A stretch of DNA of 64,000 nt, taken from assembly GCF_050948175.1 (NCBI RefSeq), contig NW_027490529.1:62001-126000 (forward strand), in the 5' to 3' direction. The number at the start of each line of letters is the position of its first letter. Within the stretch, counting starts at the first letter, position 1. The stretch is from Xylocopa sonorina. Its lineage: Eukaryota > Arthropoda > Insecta > Hymenoptera > Apidae. The position numbers and the translations under genes are program-made. Shown here piece by piece: positions 9,270 through 19,475 of this stretch. The notes beneath the pieces are model-generated. The model was given only the letters and a program-made list of their open reading frames with translations, was not told where the DNA came from and did no database searches.

Positions 9270-12200
9270 AACTCACGGGCAAAACGAATACACCCAGCGT
9301 CATGTTAACCTCAGCCACCTTGCTAACGAATACTGAATTCATGATAGATACAGGCGCTGAGATCAACATCATCAAGCAATCAGCCTTATCTCCTTCGGCA
9401 CGCGTAGATTCGTCCGAGACCCTAGTTATTACGGGCGTAACGAACGGACAAGCTAAAACAATAGGAACGGTCAATATCATCTTATTCGGACGTTTAGTTC
9501 CATTCAATGTCGTTAGCGACAATTTTCCGCTGGGTCCTGATGGAATTCTGGGCTCAGGTTTTTGCGCGGACGCTGAAATTTCTTTTATAAAAAAGCAAGT
9601 TAGATGGCACGGGACAACCATCCCATTTTGTCGCGATATCGTTTCGACGGAGATTAAACCGAATCCTAATTCAGGACAAGTAATTTCGGAAAGCCACGAA
9701 ACGGTCGAGCCTTTAGCCAAAAAGCCGTCGAAAGCCGCCCAAAAACCAAAACGCGCTGCGAAATCACGGGAAGAACCGCGGAAAATCGCCGAAAATTTTT
9801 TCAAAGGTAGAGATAAATTTTCGATTCCACCCCGTATGAATACCGGAATCAGCGTTCGAGTGGTTAACTCACACATTAACGAGGGAATAATTCCTCGAAT
9901 CAATATCGCGCCAGGCGTCTATTTTGGAGACGCGTTAGTTAGAGTCACCGGAGATAGAGCGATAGCGAGAATAATTAATTCCACCGACAAAACGGTTAAC
10001 TTCGCTCTATCCCCGATTGAGTTAGAACCGTTGGAAACATCGGAAAATCCGATAGAAAACAGCCTCGCGCTATTTCCAACGTTCTCGCAAGTTCCAAATT
10101 CTAATTCGAATTCAATCTCAAATCCAAATTCCAATTCTAACTCAAATTCGAATTCAACTTCAAGTTCTAATTCTAGCTCAAAGTCAAATTCTATTTCCAA
10201 TTCAAATTCAAACTCAAGTTCGAATCATAATTCAAATTCCGCCGAACGGTCCGGCAAAACCCAGAAGGGTGACCATAAATTCTTCGCGTCTCATCGAATG
10301 CCGTGTCTCGGATACGGATCCCCTCCTTCCGCGCAAGAAAAACCAACGTATGCGCAAATAACAAAGTCAGTCGTAAAAGCCACGCGATCTCAACCAGCGA
10401 AGTCTCGCCTCGAAAATATAATAGATCTTCTACGGCTCGAACATCTAAACGTAGAGGAAAAGAATCATGTAATGGATCTTATCAACAAGAGCCAGAATCT
10501 GTTCTATATCGAGGGTGACAAGTTGGGGCACACTACGGCAACGACACACAAAATTCCAACGGTCGACGAAAAACCAATTAATGTTAAACAGTACCGGTTC
10601 CCACCCGCGCACAAGGAGGAGATCCGGAAGCAAGTAGAGACTTTATTACATAATGGCATAATTAAAAATTCCAAATCTCCGTATAACTCTCCCCTTTGGG
10701 TCGTCCCGAAAAAGGCGGACTCTCAGGGAAAGAAAAGATGGAGAGTCGTTATAGACTATCGTGCGCTAAACGAAAAATCGATCGCGGACGCGTACCCGTT
10801 ACCGTGCATTACCGAAATCCTAGATCAACTCGGAAGTGCTAAGTACTTCAGCACATTCGATCTGGCCAGCGGGTTTCATCAGATACCAATGGAACCCGCT
10901 GATGCACACAAAACCGCCTTTTCAACACCCAATGGGCATTTCGAGTTTACTCGAATGCCATTTGGATTGAAGAACGCACCCGCAACGTTCCAGCGCCTAA
11001 TGGATAGCGCGCTCGCAGGCCTGCAGGGAAACGAGCTGTTTGTATATTTGGACGACATCGTGATATACGCTAGCTCACTTCAAGAGCACGCCACGAAATA
11101 CTTGAAACTCGTAAACAAACTCAGAGAAGCTAATTTATCCCTGCAGCCTGACAAGTGCGAGTTCCTTCGCCGCGAAGTCAATTACTTGGGCCACGTCATA
11201 AGCGAAAGCGGCGTGAAACCCGATCCAGCAAAAATAAGCGCAGTTCAGAATTTCCCGCGCCCCACTAATCAAAAGCAAGTAAAACAATTTCTCGGTCTGG
11301 CAGGATATTACAGACGATTCATTCCAAATTTCTCAAATACGGCAAAACCATTAACAAATTTATTGAAGAAAGACACTTTGTTCATTTGGAGAAACGAACA
11401 ACAAAACGCTTTCGTGAAATTGCGAGATGCGCTCTGCGAGGCGCCGATTTTACAATACCCTAACTTCAAGCTTCCATTCGTCATTACGACAGACGCATCA
11501 GCGGATGCTATAGGCGCAGTGTTAAGTCAGGGTCAAATAGGTCGCGATCTCCCGATAGCGTACACGTCGAGACTTCTCAATTCAGCGGAAAAGAATTACT
11601 CAACGATAGAAAAAGAATGTCTCGCGATCATCTATGCCGTCCATCAGTTCAGGCCGTATATTTATGGCAATCAGTTTAAACTCGTAACAGACCATCGTCC
11701 ACTGGTGTGGATGAATTCTGTTAAGGATCCTTCAAGCCGACTCGTGAGGTGGAGATTGAAACTTGCGGAATATGATTACGAGATCATATATAAAACAGGT
11801 AAAACAAATTTAAATGCAGACGCATTGTCACGTAACCCAGTGAAAGTCTGCCCTCTGACTCAACCGTCCTCATCCGACGAGGACATATTCGACCCTTATC
11901 CTAAGCCTCGTAAATCAGGAAAAACCGCAATGCCTCCTCCTCCTCCTCCGCCTTCACCCGACTCAAATCGTACCACACCGGATAGGTTACCGACGGAGTA
12001 CGTTAGATACGAGCCTTTGTTCAAATTCACGCGAGACACAATCGCAACTAGACGCGACAACACCGTTCTTTTTATTACAAAATCAGGACAGCCGTACGAT
12101 GCAGGCGCAAGCCAGACAAACAAGGCAGGTAAATTCTTTTCGCACAAATCAGACATAAATCTAACCAAAGCCAAAGTAGTAAAATTGGATAACTTCTATC

Positions 12201-14062
12201 AGATACAACTACCGGTAGTCGAACACGAGAAACGTGCAATTGACTTTCAATTAGTAATAGAATCTCTACGTTCACTTTTCGACGTAATTTCAGAATTACA
12301 AATTACAACAATAAGTATAGCACAAACGTCACTTGATTCAATTCCGTGGTCGCGACTTCAGAAGTTATTGCAAGATCTGTTTTATGAAACTCCTCTGCAA
12401 ATTACCGTCTGTCAAGGTATTATTCACATTCCAGCTGAACAAAACAGGGAACAAATTATAAGAGAAAATCACGACTCACCTATAGGAGGACACAAAGGTG
12501 TCAACAAAACCTATTCGCGGATAAGAGAAAGATTCTATTGGCCGAACATGAAGGCCCAAATTCAAGATTACATAAGCAAATGTAGAAGCTGTCAAACGGA
12601 GAAACTAGTTCGGATGAAAACAAGGCAACCGTTAACTCTAACAGATACCCCAGGATGTGCATTCGATAAAATATCGATGGACGTCATGGGCCCACTTCCT
12701 ACAACTCCCGAAGGTTTCACGAACATCCTTACCATCCAAGATCTACTAACGAAATTTTCCGTCGCGATCCCACTAAAACAGACATCTGCGGTCGATATTG
12801 CAGATGCCTTGATTACCAACTTCATTTGCAAATTCGGATGCCCGAAAGGTATCTTGACCGATCAGGGTTCTAATTTCATTAATTCTTTAATAAAAGCTAT
12901 CGCAATCAAATTCCGCATAAAACAATACAAGTCAACAGCATTCCATCCTCAAACGAACGGCTCAGTCGAAAGATCGCATCACGTGCTTGCGGAATACCTT
13001 AAGCACTTCATCGACACCAGTGGCGATTGGGCAAAATGGCTACCCTACGCCATGTTTTCGTACAATACGAGCGTTCACGAGGGTACACTATACACCCCAC
13101 ACGAGTTAGTTTTCGGGCGTATAGCTAGAACGCCATCAGAAACGCCGTTTCAAGACATTTCGGAGAACGAAACCTACTCCGATTACTTACGAGACCTAAA
13201 CCAGAAAATCACGAATTCACAAAAATTAGCGAAAGAAAATTTAGACCGAGCGAAACAGCGAGCTAAGTACTATTACGACAGGAAACAAAATGTACAGAAA
13301 TTCGAGGTTGGACAATGGGTATTTCTATTAAGGGAACCTTGTAAACACAAATTCCAATCCCAGTATGTCGGCCCATTTAGAATCCTCGAAATTCTCAATA
13401 ATAATAATGTAAAACTATCTATTAAGGGAAAAATTAAAATCGTACATTCAAACAAACTAAAACCTTGTAAACGTAAGAGTGTAATAAAACAGACAAAGAC
13501 TGACAGTGAGACAAGGGTGAACGTAACAGGAGCGAATGAAATCAGTGCTAGTGATAGAGACAATTGCAGTGCCAGTACCAAACCAATTAGCAGCAAAGGT
13601 GCGGCCATCATCGACACGGGCCACTCCCCAGAGGCGAAGCGAATTAGCTATTGCAAGGAACGCAGTAACTCAGCGGAACCACGGCAGCCAACCGGCAGCG
13701 CAGCAACCACCGAGGCACGCCCCTACGGGCACCAACCAGTCAGGAGATCTTGGCACCGCCAAGATTCCTTTTCGATGGGGGGAGGTGTAACGTCCGGCGT
13801 ACCGCCTTCCACCCCCCAACGCCTCCCACAGCACGCAGAGCCTTCTTACCTGCGAACATCTACATTCGAGCGCAGGGGCAAATCACCCCTTCGCCGAGCT
13901 AAGGCAGCCGACCCGCAGTATCCGCCCCGGAGATGGACCGGCCAAACGCGCTATCGCGCGTATCCTGAGATCCACGAGGCACCAGCACAGCAACGCATCG
14001 AGTCACCCGCCCTTACTTACCCTTACGTTTACTATTCTAATGTATATACGTATAAATACTAA
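9146..14062 (+). CDS. pol: Pol polyprotein of element 1 (protease, RT, RNase H, integrase)
   Basis: The frame is open from 9146 and lies at -1 to gag. The first ATG is at 9302, but the true product is probably a Gag-Pol fusion made by frameshifting. Numbering from that ATG (1586 aa): aspartic protease DTGA at 16-19 with ILGSGF at 82-87; an Asn-Ser linker at 266-313; reverse transcriptase with catalytic D520 and YLDD at 582-585; RNase H with TDAS (D731), E772, TDH (D797) and D840; a spacer with seven prolines at 878-884; integrase zinc finger H1057, H1064, C1094, C1097; integrase core D1127, D1187, E1223 with exact D,D35E spacing; and a GPF module at 1357-1359. This domain order defines Ty3/Gypsy. 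All catalytic residues looked for are present. Residues ~1496-1586 are encoded inside the 3' LTR. No chromodomain was recognised in the tail. Confidence 0.96.
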   Translation, partial: AVGKRIWPPAAPRDRSRGHPKREDSRDRRTNDRTGRSSASVKLTGKTNTPSVMLTSATLLTNTEFMIDTGAEINIIKQSALSPSARVDSSETLVITGVTNGQAKTIGTVNIILFGRLVPFNVVSDNFPLGPDGILGSGFCADAEISFIKKQVRWHGTTIPFCRDIVSTEIKPNPNSGQVISESHETVEPLAKKPSKAAQKPKRAAKSREEPRKIAENFFKGRDKFSIPPRMNTGISVRVVNSHINEGIIPRINIAPGVYFGDALVRVTGDRAIARIINSTDKTVNFALSPIELEPLETSENPIENSLALFPTFSQVPNSNSNSISNPNSNSNSNSNSTSSSNSSSKSNSISNSNSNSSSNHNSNSAERSGKTQKGDHKFFASHRMPCLGYGSPPSAQEKPTYAQITKSVVKATRSQPAKSRLENIIDLLRLEHLNVEEKNHVMDLINKSQNLFYIEGDKLGHTTATTHKIPTVDEKPINVKQYRFPPAHKEEIRKQVETLLHNGIIKNSKSPYNSPLWVVPKKADSQGKKRWRVVIDYRALNEKSIADAYPLPCITEILDQLGSAKYFSTFDLASGFHQIPMEPADAHKTAFSTPNGHFEFTRMPFGLKNAPATFQRLMDSALAGLQGNELFVYLDDIVIYASSLQEHATKYLKLVNKLREANLSLQPDKCEFLRREVNYLGHVISESGVKPDPAKISAVQNFPRPTNQKQVKQFLGLAGYYRRFIPNFSNTAKPLTNLLKKDTLFIWRNEQQNAFVKLRDALCEAPILQYPNFKLPFVITTDASADAIGAVLSQGQIGRDLPIAYTSRLLNSAEKNYSTIEKECLAIIYAVHQFRPYIYGNQFKLVTDHRPLVWMNSVKDPSSRLVRWRLKLAEYDYEIIYKTGKTNLNADALSRNPVKVCPLTQPSSSDEDIFDPYPKPRKSGKTAMPPPPPPPSPDSNRTTPDRLPTEYVRYEPLFKFTRDTIATRRDNTVLFITKSGQPYDAGASQTNKAGKFFSHKSDINLTKAKVVKLDNFYQIQLPVVEHEKRAIDFQLVIESLRSLFDVISELQITTISIAQTSLDSIPWSRLQKLLQDLFYETPLQITVCQGIIHIPAEQNREQIIRENHDSPIGGHKGVNKTYSRIRERFYWPNMKAQIQDYISKCRSCQTEKLVRMKTRQPLTLTDTPGCAFDKISMDVMGPLPTTPEGFTNILTIQDLLTKFSVAIPLKQTSAVDIADALITNFICKFGCPKGILTDQGSNFINSLIKAIAIKFRIKQYKSTAFHPQTNGSVERSHHVLAEYLKHFIDTSGDWAKWLPYAMFSYNTSVHEGTLYTPHELVFGRIARTPSETPFQDISENETYSDYLRDLNQKITNSQKLAKENLDRAKQRAKYYYDRKQNVQKFEVGQWVFLLREPCKHKFQSQYVGPFRILEILNNNNVKLSIKGKIKIVHSNKLKPCKRKSVIKQTKTDSETRVNVTGANEISASDRDNCSASTKPISSKGAAIIDTGHSPEAKRISYCKERSNSAEPRQPTGSAATTEARPYGHQPVRRSWHRQDSFSMGGGVTSGVPPSTPQRLPQHAEPSYLRTSTFERRGKSPLRRAKAADPQYPPRRWTGQTRYRAYPEIHEAPAQQRIESPALTYPYVYYSNVYTYKY
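9152..9201 (+). promoter_or_regulatory. Predicted -1 ribosomal frameshift signal, gag to pol, element 1
   Basis: The heptamer GGGAAAC at 9152-9158 is in the required register (gag codons GGA AAC preceded by G), matching the X XXY YYZ rule. The pol frame is closed by TAG at 9143-9145, only six bases upstream, and is open from there on. After a 5-nt spacer, TGGCCTC (9164-9170) can pair with GAGGCCA (9195-9201), a 7-bp stem closing a GC-rich 24-nt loop. Heptamer, spacer and stem together are the standard architecture of a -1 signal. Frameshifting here would add about 1634 Pol residues to the first 393 residues of Gag. Confidence 0.75.
10097..10240 (+). repeat. Asn-Ser-coding low-complexity tract in pol
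   Basis: A run of AAYTCN-type hexamers encodes alternating Asn and Ser (with some Thr, Ile, Lys and His) for about 48 residues. It lies between the protease region and reverse transcriptase. It probably forms a flexible linker and could vary in length by slippage, yet both elements carry the same length. The same tract is at 39094-39237 in element 2. Confidence 0.85.
13777..13785 (+). other. Polypurine tract of element 1
   Basis: GGGGGGAGG directly abuts the TG of the 3' LTR. This is the expected primer for plus-strand DNA synthesis. The position, touching the LTR with no gap, fixes the LTR boundary. Confidence 0.9.
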
Positions 14063-15316
14063 AATCCTATTTCTAAGTACACGACACACACATTGTAACA
14101 CGAACAACACACACGCATATAATTCTAAGTTCAATATGTATTTTCTAGTTCCTAAGTTGCGATGCGCGCCCGCGCGCAATCGACGCTCGCGGCTCACGCG
14201 TAACGAGAGCCGCTCCCACTCCGATCGGCCGCCCCACCGCGTGGCCGCCCTACTCCGACCGTCCGCCCCACCGCGAGGGCCCAGCGACTCGCGCGCCACG
14301 CGACCCGAGGAGGTCTCGAGCACGCGAGCAAGAGCACATTCTAGTTCCGACTTCGATTCGACTCAGACCTCTCTCTGGGACTCGACCCGAGTACCCGATA
14401 CTTCTAGTTTAACTTATGGCTTAGTGCCTTTCCATCACCTCTTCGAGGTGTCTTCTAATTCTATTTCAAGTTCCATTTCGATTTCTAGTTAAGTTCTATT
14501 TCGACTAAGTTTAGTTTAGGGAAGTAAAGTGTATAGCATAGGTTTTTTATACAGAATATATCTTTATTGTTATTTTACATTTAAATTTCTATTTCATTTC
14601 TATTTCCACGCGATCACCTTCGGTTCTCGCGTATACACAATCACTTCCATACTTTGATTTAGTATCGTTACTTGGAACTCTACATAGTTAGAGCGGACCG
14701 CCGCTTAACTGTGTGGACTACAGGTACGGACTACTCGAAGTAACCGATCGTTCTTCGTTCTGCTGGACCGATGCGGATAGAGCGGACCGCCGCTTATCCA
14801 ATTTGAATCCAGTTAGGAGAAGTTCATCGTGGATGTGTCGCTCCGCTAATAAGAAAACGCGTCGTGCTGGTAGAAAGAACTTTCTACGTCGTTTAGTGCG
14901 CGACTACGCCGATCCAGCGTATTCAGCCTGCCACTCCGTCGTCGTTGCTGCCACCTCGGTTCAAATCCAGTCTTCCCCGGATTCGGCGAGCTCTGCGGCT
15001 CCACTTCACAGTTCCGGACAACGCCGTTGGGTACTCGTTCCTCTGACGTTTCCGCAACGCCGACCCTACGCCGCAGCTATACCAGACGGCGATCCTCGAC
15101 AGCAGCTGTACCTGGAACGTAATTACTGAATCAACGAGGTGTGAAGACAGCGAAAGGTTAGTCGAATCTTGTTATATCGCGTCCTCGGGTATTTTTACCG
15201 GTAGCGTCCCATAAAAGGAACCACGGTGCCCATCACAATATAGTGCTCGGCTCCGCGATTTCTGCAACGTGCCGTCGCGGGCAACTTCGGAAATTCTCCC
15301 GGTCCCGGACGTGACA
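13786..15316 (+). repeat. 3' LTR of element 1
   Basis: 1531 bp, the same length as the 5' LTR and identical in every stretch compared, so few or no substitutions have built up since integration. Its first 277 bp encode the C-terminal tail of pol up to the TAA at 14060-14062, and the candidate TATA box (14051-14058) overlaps those final codons. It ends GTGACA, followed by the TCAT duplication. Confidence 0.96.
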
Positions 15317-15320
15317 TCAT
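15317..15320. other. Target-site duplication, right side of element 1
   Basis: TCAT, matching 6370-6373. The satellite resumes as TCATGTATTCC, as in the empty paralogous site at 2193-2203. Confidence 0.92.
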
Positions 15321-18083
15321 GTATTCCTCGTCTACACTTCAAATGAATGTAAATGCGACACTTCGTTGCAAGGAAATAGCGTTTGCAAATGTCTACCTAT
15401 CGTAGCAATAGTTTTCTAATGCTTCTTAAAACGCGATATCGCATCCCATTTCTATGTTTCATGGTAAGATATAATATGATTTGCGAAGTATCATCTATTC
15501 CTCGTCTACGCTTCAAATGAATGTACATGCGACACTTCCTTGCAAGGAAATAGCGTTTGCAGATGTCTACGTATCGAAGCAACTGAGTTCAAATGCTTCT
15601 TAAAACGAGATATTGCATCACATATCTATGTTTCATGATAAGATATAGTATTCATTGCGAAGTGTTATGCATTCCTCGTCTACGATTCAAATGAATGTAA
15701 ATGAGACACTTCCTTGCAAGAAAATAGCGTTCGCAGATGTCTACGTATTGAAGCAATAGAGTTCAAATGCTCCTTAAAACGCGATATCGCATCTCATTTC
15801 TATGTTTCATGGTAAGATATAATATGATTTGCGAAGTGTCATGTATTCCTCGTCTACACTTCAAATGAATGCAAATGCGACACTTGCTCGCTAGGAAATA
15901 GCGTTTGCAGATGTCTAGGTATCGTAGCAATGGATTTCTGATGCTTCTTAAAACGCGATATCGCATCTCATTCCTATGTTTCATGGTAAGATATAATATG
16001 ATTTGCGAAGTGTTATGTATTCCTCGTCTACACATCAAATGAATGTAAATGCGACACTTCCTTGCAAGGAAATAGCATTTGCAGATGTCTACGTATCGTA
16101 GCAATGGATTTCTAATGCTTCTTAGAACGAGATATTGCATCACATATCTATGTTTCATGATAAGATATAATATTCATTGCGAAGTGTTATGCATTCCTCG
16201 TCTACGATTCAAATGAATGTAAATGCGACACTTCCTTGTTAGGAAATAGCGTCTGCAGATGTCTGGGTATCGTAGCAATAGAGTTCTAGTGCTTCTTAAA
16301 ACGCGATATCGCATCTCATTTCTACGTTTCATGGTAAGATGTATTATGATTTGTGAAGTGTTATGCATTCCTCGTCTACGATTCAAATGAATGTAAATGC
16401 GACACTTCCTTGCAAGGAAATAGCGTTTGCAGATGTCTACGTATCGTAGCAATAGAGTTCTAATGCTTCTTAAAACGCGATATCGCATCTCATTTCTACG
16501 TTTCATGGCAAGATGTATTATGATTTGCGAAGTGTTATGCATTCCTCGTCTACGATTCAAATGAATGTAAATGCGACACTTCCTTGCAAGGAAATAGCGT
16601 TTGCAGATGTTTACGTATCGAAGCAATAGAGTTTTAATGCTTCTTAAAACGCGATATCGCATCTCATTTCTATGTTTCATGGTAAGATGTAATATGATTT
16701 GCGAGGTATCATGTATTCCTCGTCTACACTTCAAATGAATGTAAATGCGACACTTCGTTGCAAGGAAATAGCGTTTGCAAATGTCTACCTATCGTAGCAA
16801 TAGTTTTCTAATGCTTCTTAAAACGCGATATCGCATCCCATTTCTATGTTTCATGGTAAGATATAATATGATTTGCGAAGTATCATCTATTCCTCGTCTA
16901 CACTTCAAATGAATGTAAATGCGACACTTCCTTGCAAGGAAATAGCGTTTGCAGATGTCTACGTATCGAAGCAACTGAGTTCAAATGCTTCTTAAAACGA
17001 GATATTGCATCACATATCTATGTTTCATGATAAGATATAGTATTCATTGCGAAGTGTTATGCATTCCTCGTCTACGATTCAAATGAATGTAAATGCGACA
17101 CTTCCTTGCAAGAAAATAGCGTTTGCAGATGTCTACGTATCGAAGCAATAGAGTTCAAATGCTTCTTAAAACGCGATATCGCATCTCATTTCTATGTTTC
17201 ATGGTAAGATATAATATGATTTGCGAAGTGTTATGTTTTCCTCGTCTACACCTCAAATGAATGTAAATGCGACACTTCCTTGCAAGGAAATAGCGTTTGC
17301 AGATATCTACGTATAGTAGCAATAGAGTTCTTATGATTCTTAAAAAGCGATATCGCATCTCATTTCTATGTTTCATGGTAAGGTATAATATGATTTGCGA
17401 AGTGTTATGTATTCCTTGTCTACACTTCAAATGAATGTGAATGCGACACTTCCTCGCTAGGAAATAGCGTTTGCAAATGTCTACGTATCGTGGCAATAGC
17501 TTTCTAATGCTTCTTAAAACGCGATATCGCATCTCATTTCTATGTTTCATGGTAAGATATAACATGATTTGCGAAGTGTTATGTATACCTCGTGTGCACC
17601 TCAAATGAATGTAAATGCGACACTTCCTTGCAAGGAAATAGCGATTGCTGATGTCTACCTGTCGTAGCAATAGAGTTCTAATGCTTCTTAAAACGCGATA
17701 TCGCATCTCATTTCTATGTTTCATGGTAAGATATAATATGATTTGCGAGGTATCATGTATTCCTCGTCTACACTTCAAATGAATGTAAATGCGACACTTC
17801 GTTGCAAGGAAATAGCGTTTGCAAATGTCTACCTATCGTAGCAATAGTTTTCTAATGCTTCTTAAAACGCGATATCGCATCCCATTTCTATGTTTCATGG
17901 TAAGATATAATATGTTTTGCGAAGTATCATCTATTCCTCGTCTACACTTCAAATGAATGTAAATGCGACACTTCCTTGCAAGGAAATAGCGTTTGCAGAT
18001 GTCTACGTATCGAAGCAACTGAGTTCAAATGCTTCTTAAAACGAGATATTGCATCACATATCTATGTTTCATGATAAGATATA

Positions 18084-19475
18084 GTATTCATTGCGAAGTG
18101 TTATGCATTCCTCGTCTACGATTCAAATGAATGTAAATGCGACACTTCCTTGCAAGAAAATAGCGTTTGCAGATGTCTACGTATCGAAGCAATAGAGTTC
18201 AAATGCTTCTTAAAACGCGATATCGCATCTCATTTCTATGTTTCATGGTAAGATATAATAAGATTTGCGAAGTGTTATGTTTTCCTCGTCTACACCTCAA
18301 ATGAATGTAAATGCGACACTTCCTTGCAAGGAAATAGCGATTGCAGGTGTCTACCTATCGTAGCAATAGAGTTCGAATGCTTCTTAAAACGCGATATCGC
18401 TTCTCATTTCTATGTTTCATGGTAAGATATAATATGATTTGCGAAGTGTCATGTATTCCTCGTCTACACTTCAAATGAATGTAAATGCGACACTTGCTCG
18501 CTAGGAAATAGCGTTTGCAGATGTCTAGGTATCGTAGCAATGGATTTCTGATGCTTCTTAAAACGCGATATCGCATCTCATTCCTATGTTTCATGGTAAG
18601 ATATAATATGATTTGCGAAGTGTTATGTATTCCTCGTCTACACATCAAATGAATGTAAATGCGACACTTCCTTGCAAGGAAATAGCATTTGCAGATGTCT
18701 ACGTATCGTAGCAATGGATTTCTAATGCTTCTTAGAACGAGATATTGCATCTCATATCTATGTTTCATGATAAGATATAATATTCATTGCGAAGTGTTAT
18801 GCATTCCTCGTCTACGATTCAAATGAATGTAAATGCGACACTTCCTTGCAAGAAAATAGCGTTTGCAGATGTCTACGTATCGAAGCAATAGAGTTCAAAT
18901 GCTTCTTAAAACGCGATATCGCATCTCATTTCTATGTTTCATGGTAAGATATAATAAGATTTGCGAAGTGTTATGTTTTCCTCGTCTACACCTCAAATGA
19001 ATGTAAATGCGACACTTCCTTGCAAGGAAATAGCGATTGCAGGTGTCTACCTATCGTAGCAATAGAGTTCGAATGCTTCTTAAAACGCGATATCGCTTCT
19101 CATTTCTATGTTTCATGGTAAGATATAATATGATTTGCGAAGTGTCATGTATTCCTCGTCTACACTTCAAATGAATGTAAATGCGACACTTGCTCGCTAG
19201 GAAATAGCGTTTGCAGATGTCTAGGTATCGTAGCAATGGATTTCTGATGCTTCTTAAAACGCGATATCGCATCTCATTCCTATGTTTCATGGTAAGATAT
19301 AATATGATTTGCGAAGTGTTATGTATTCCTCGTCTACACATCAAATGAATGTAAATGCGACACTTCCTTGCAAGGAAATAGCATTTGCAGATGTCTACGT
19401 ATCGTAGCAATGGATTTCTAATGCTTCTTAGAACGAGATATTGCATCTCATATCTATGTTTCATGATAAGATATA
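18084..19475. repeat. Tandem duplication of four monomers (2 x 696 bp)
   Basis: About 18084-18779 is repeated directly at about 18780-19475, an offset of 696 bp or four monomers. Both copies carry the same unusual forms: CTTGCAAGAAAATAGC, ATAATAAGATTTGCG, GCGATATCGCTTCTC and CTCATTCCTATG. The later large block (about 27132-27827) has only one copy, so this is a recent local expansion. Confidence 0.85.

Larger units (their letters stand above)
6374..15316 (+). mobile_element. Ty3/Gypsy-type LTR retrotransposon, element 1, complete
   Basis: An 8943-bp element with 1531-bp direct LTRs at both ends, a tRNA primer-binding site, gag, pol and a polypurine tract. LTRs begin TG and end CA. The 12-bp ends (TGTAACGTCCGG and CCGGACGTGACA) are inverted repeats with one mismatch. 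The pol order protease, reverse transcriptase, RNase H, integrase places it in Ty3/Gypsy (Metaviridae-like) rather than Ty1/Copia. No envelope frame and no chromodomain were recognised. Both coding frames are open and the LTRs appear identical, so the copy looks recent and possibly competent. It sits in the satellite with no loss of monomer phase: the monomer start at 6266 continues at 15387, exactly one monomer plus 8947 bp later. Long LTRs recall the Osvaldo/Ulysses type of insect elements, but that placement is only a suggestion. Confidence 0.97.

Noticed and set aside
9302..9304. ATG at 9302 as the true start of pol
   Set aside because: The open frame extends 156 bp upstream, overlaps gag, and contains a correctly placed slippery heptamer. 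The ATG is only 14 codons before the protease active site, leaving too little N-terminal protease sequence.
9130..9903. 257-codon antisense frame across the gag/pol junction, and other antisense frames in pol
   Set aside because: Shadow frames opposite strongly supported gag and pol, with no recognisable motif. They recur in element 2 only because the elements are near-identical.
13380..13785. Chromodomain or env gene downstream of integrase
   Set aside because: The stretch after the GPF module is basic and polar with no aromatic-cage pattern. No separate frame with a signal peptide or membrane segment exists before the 3' LTR.
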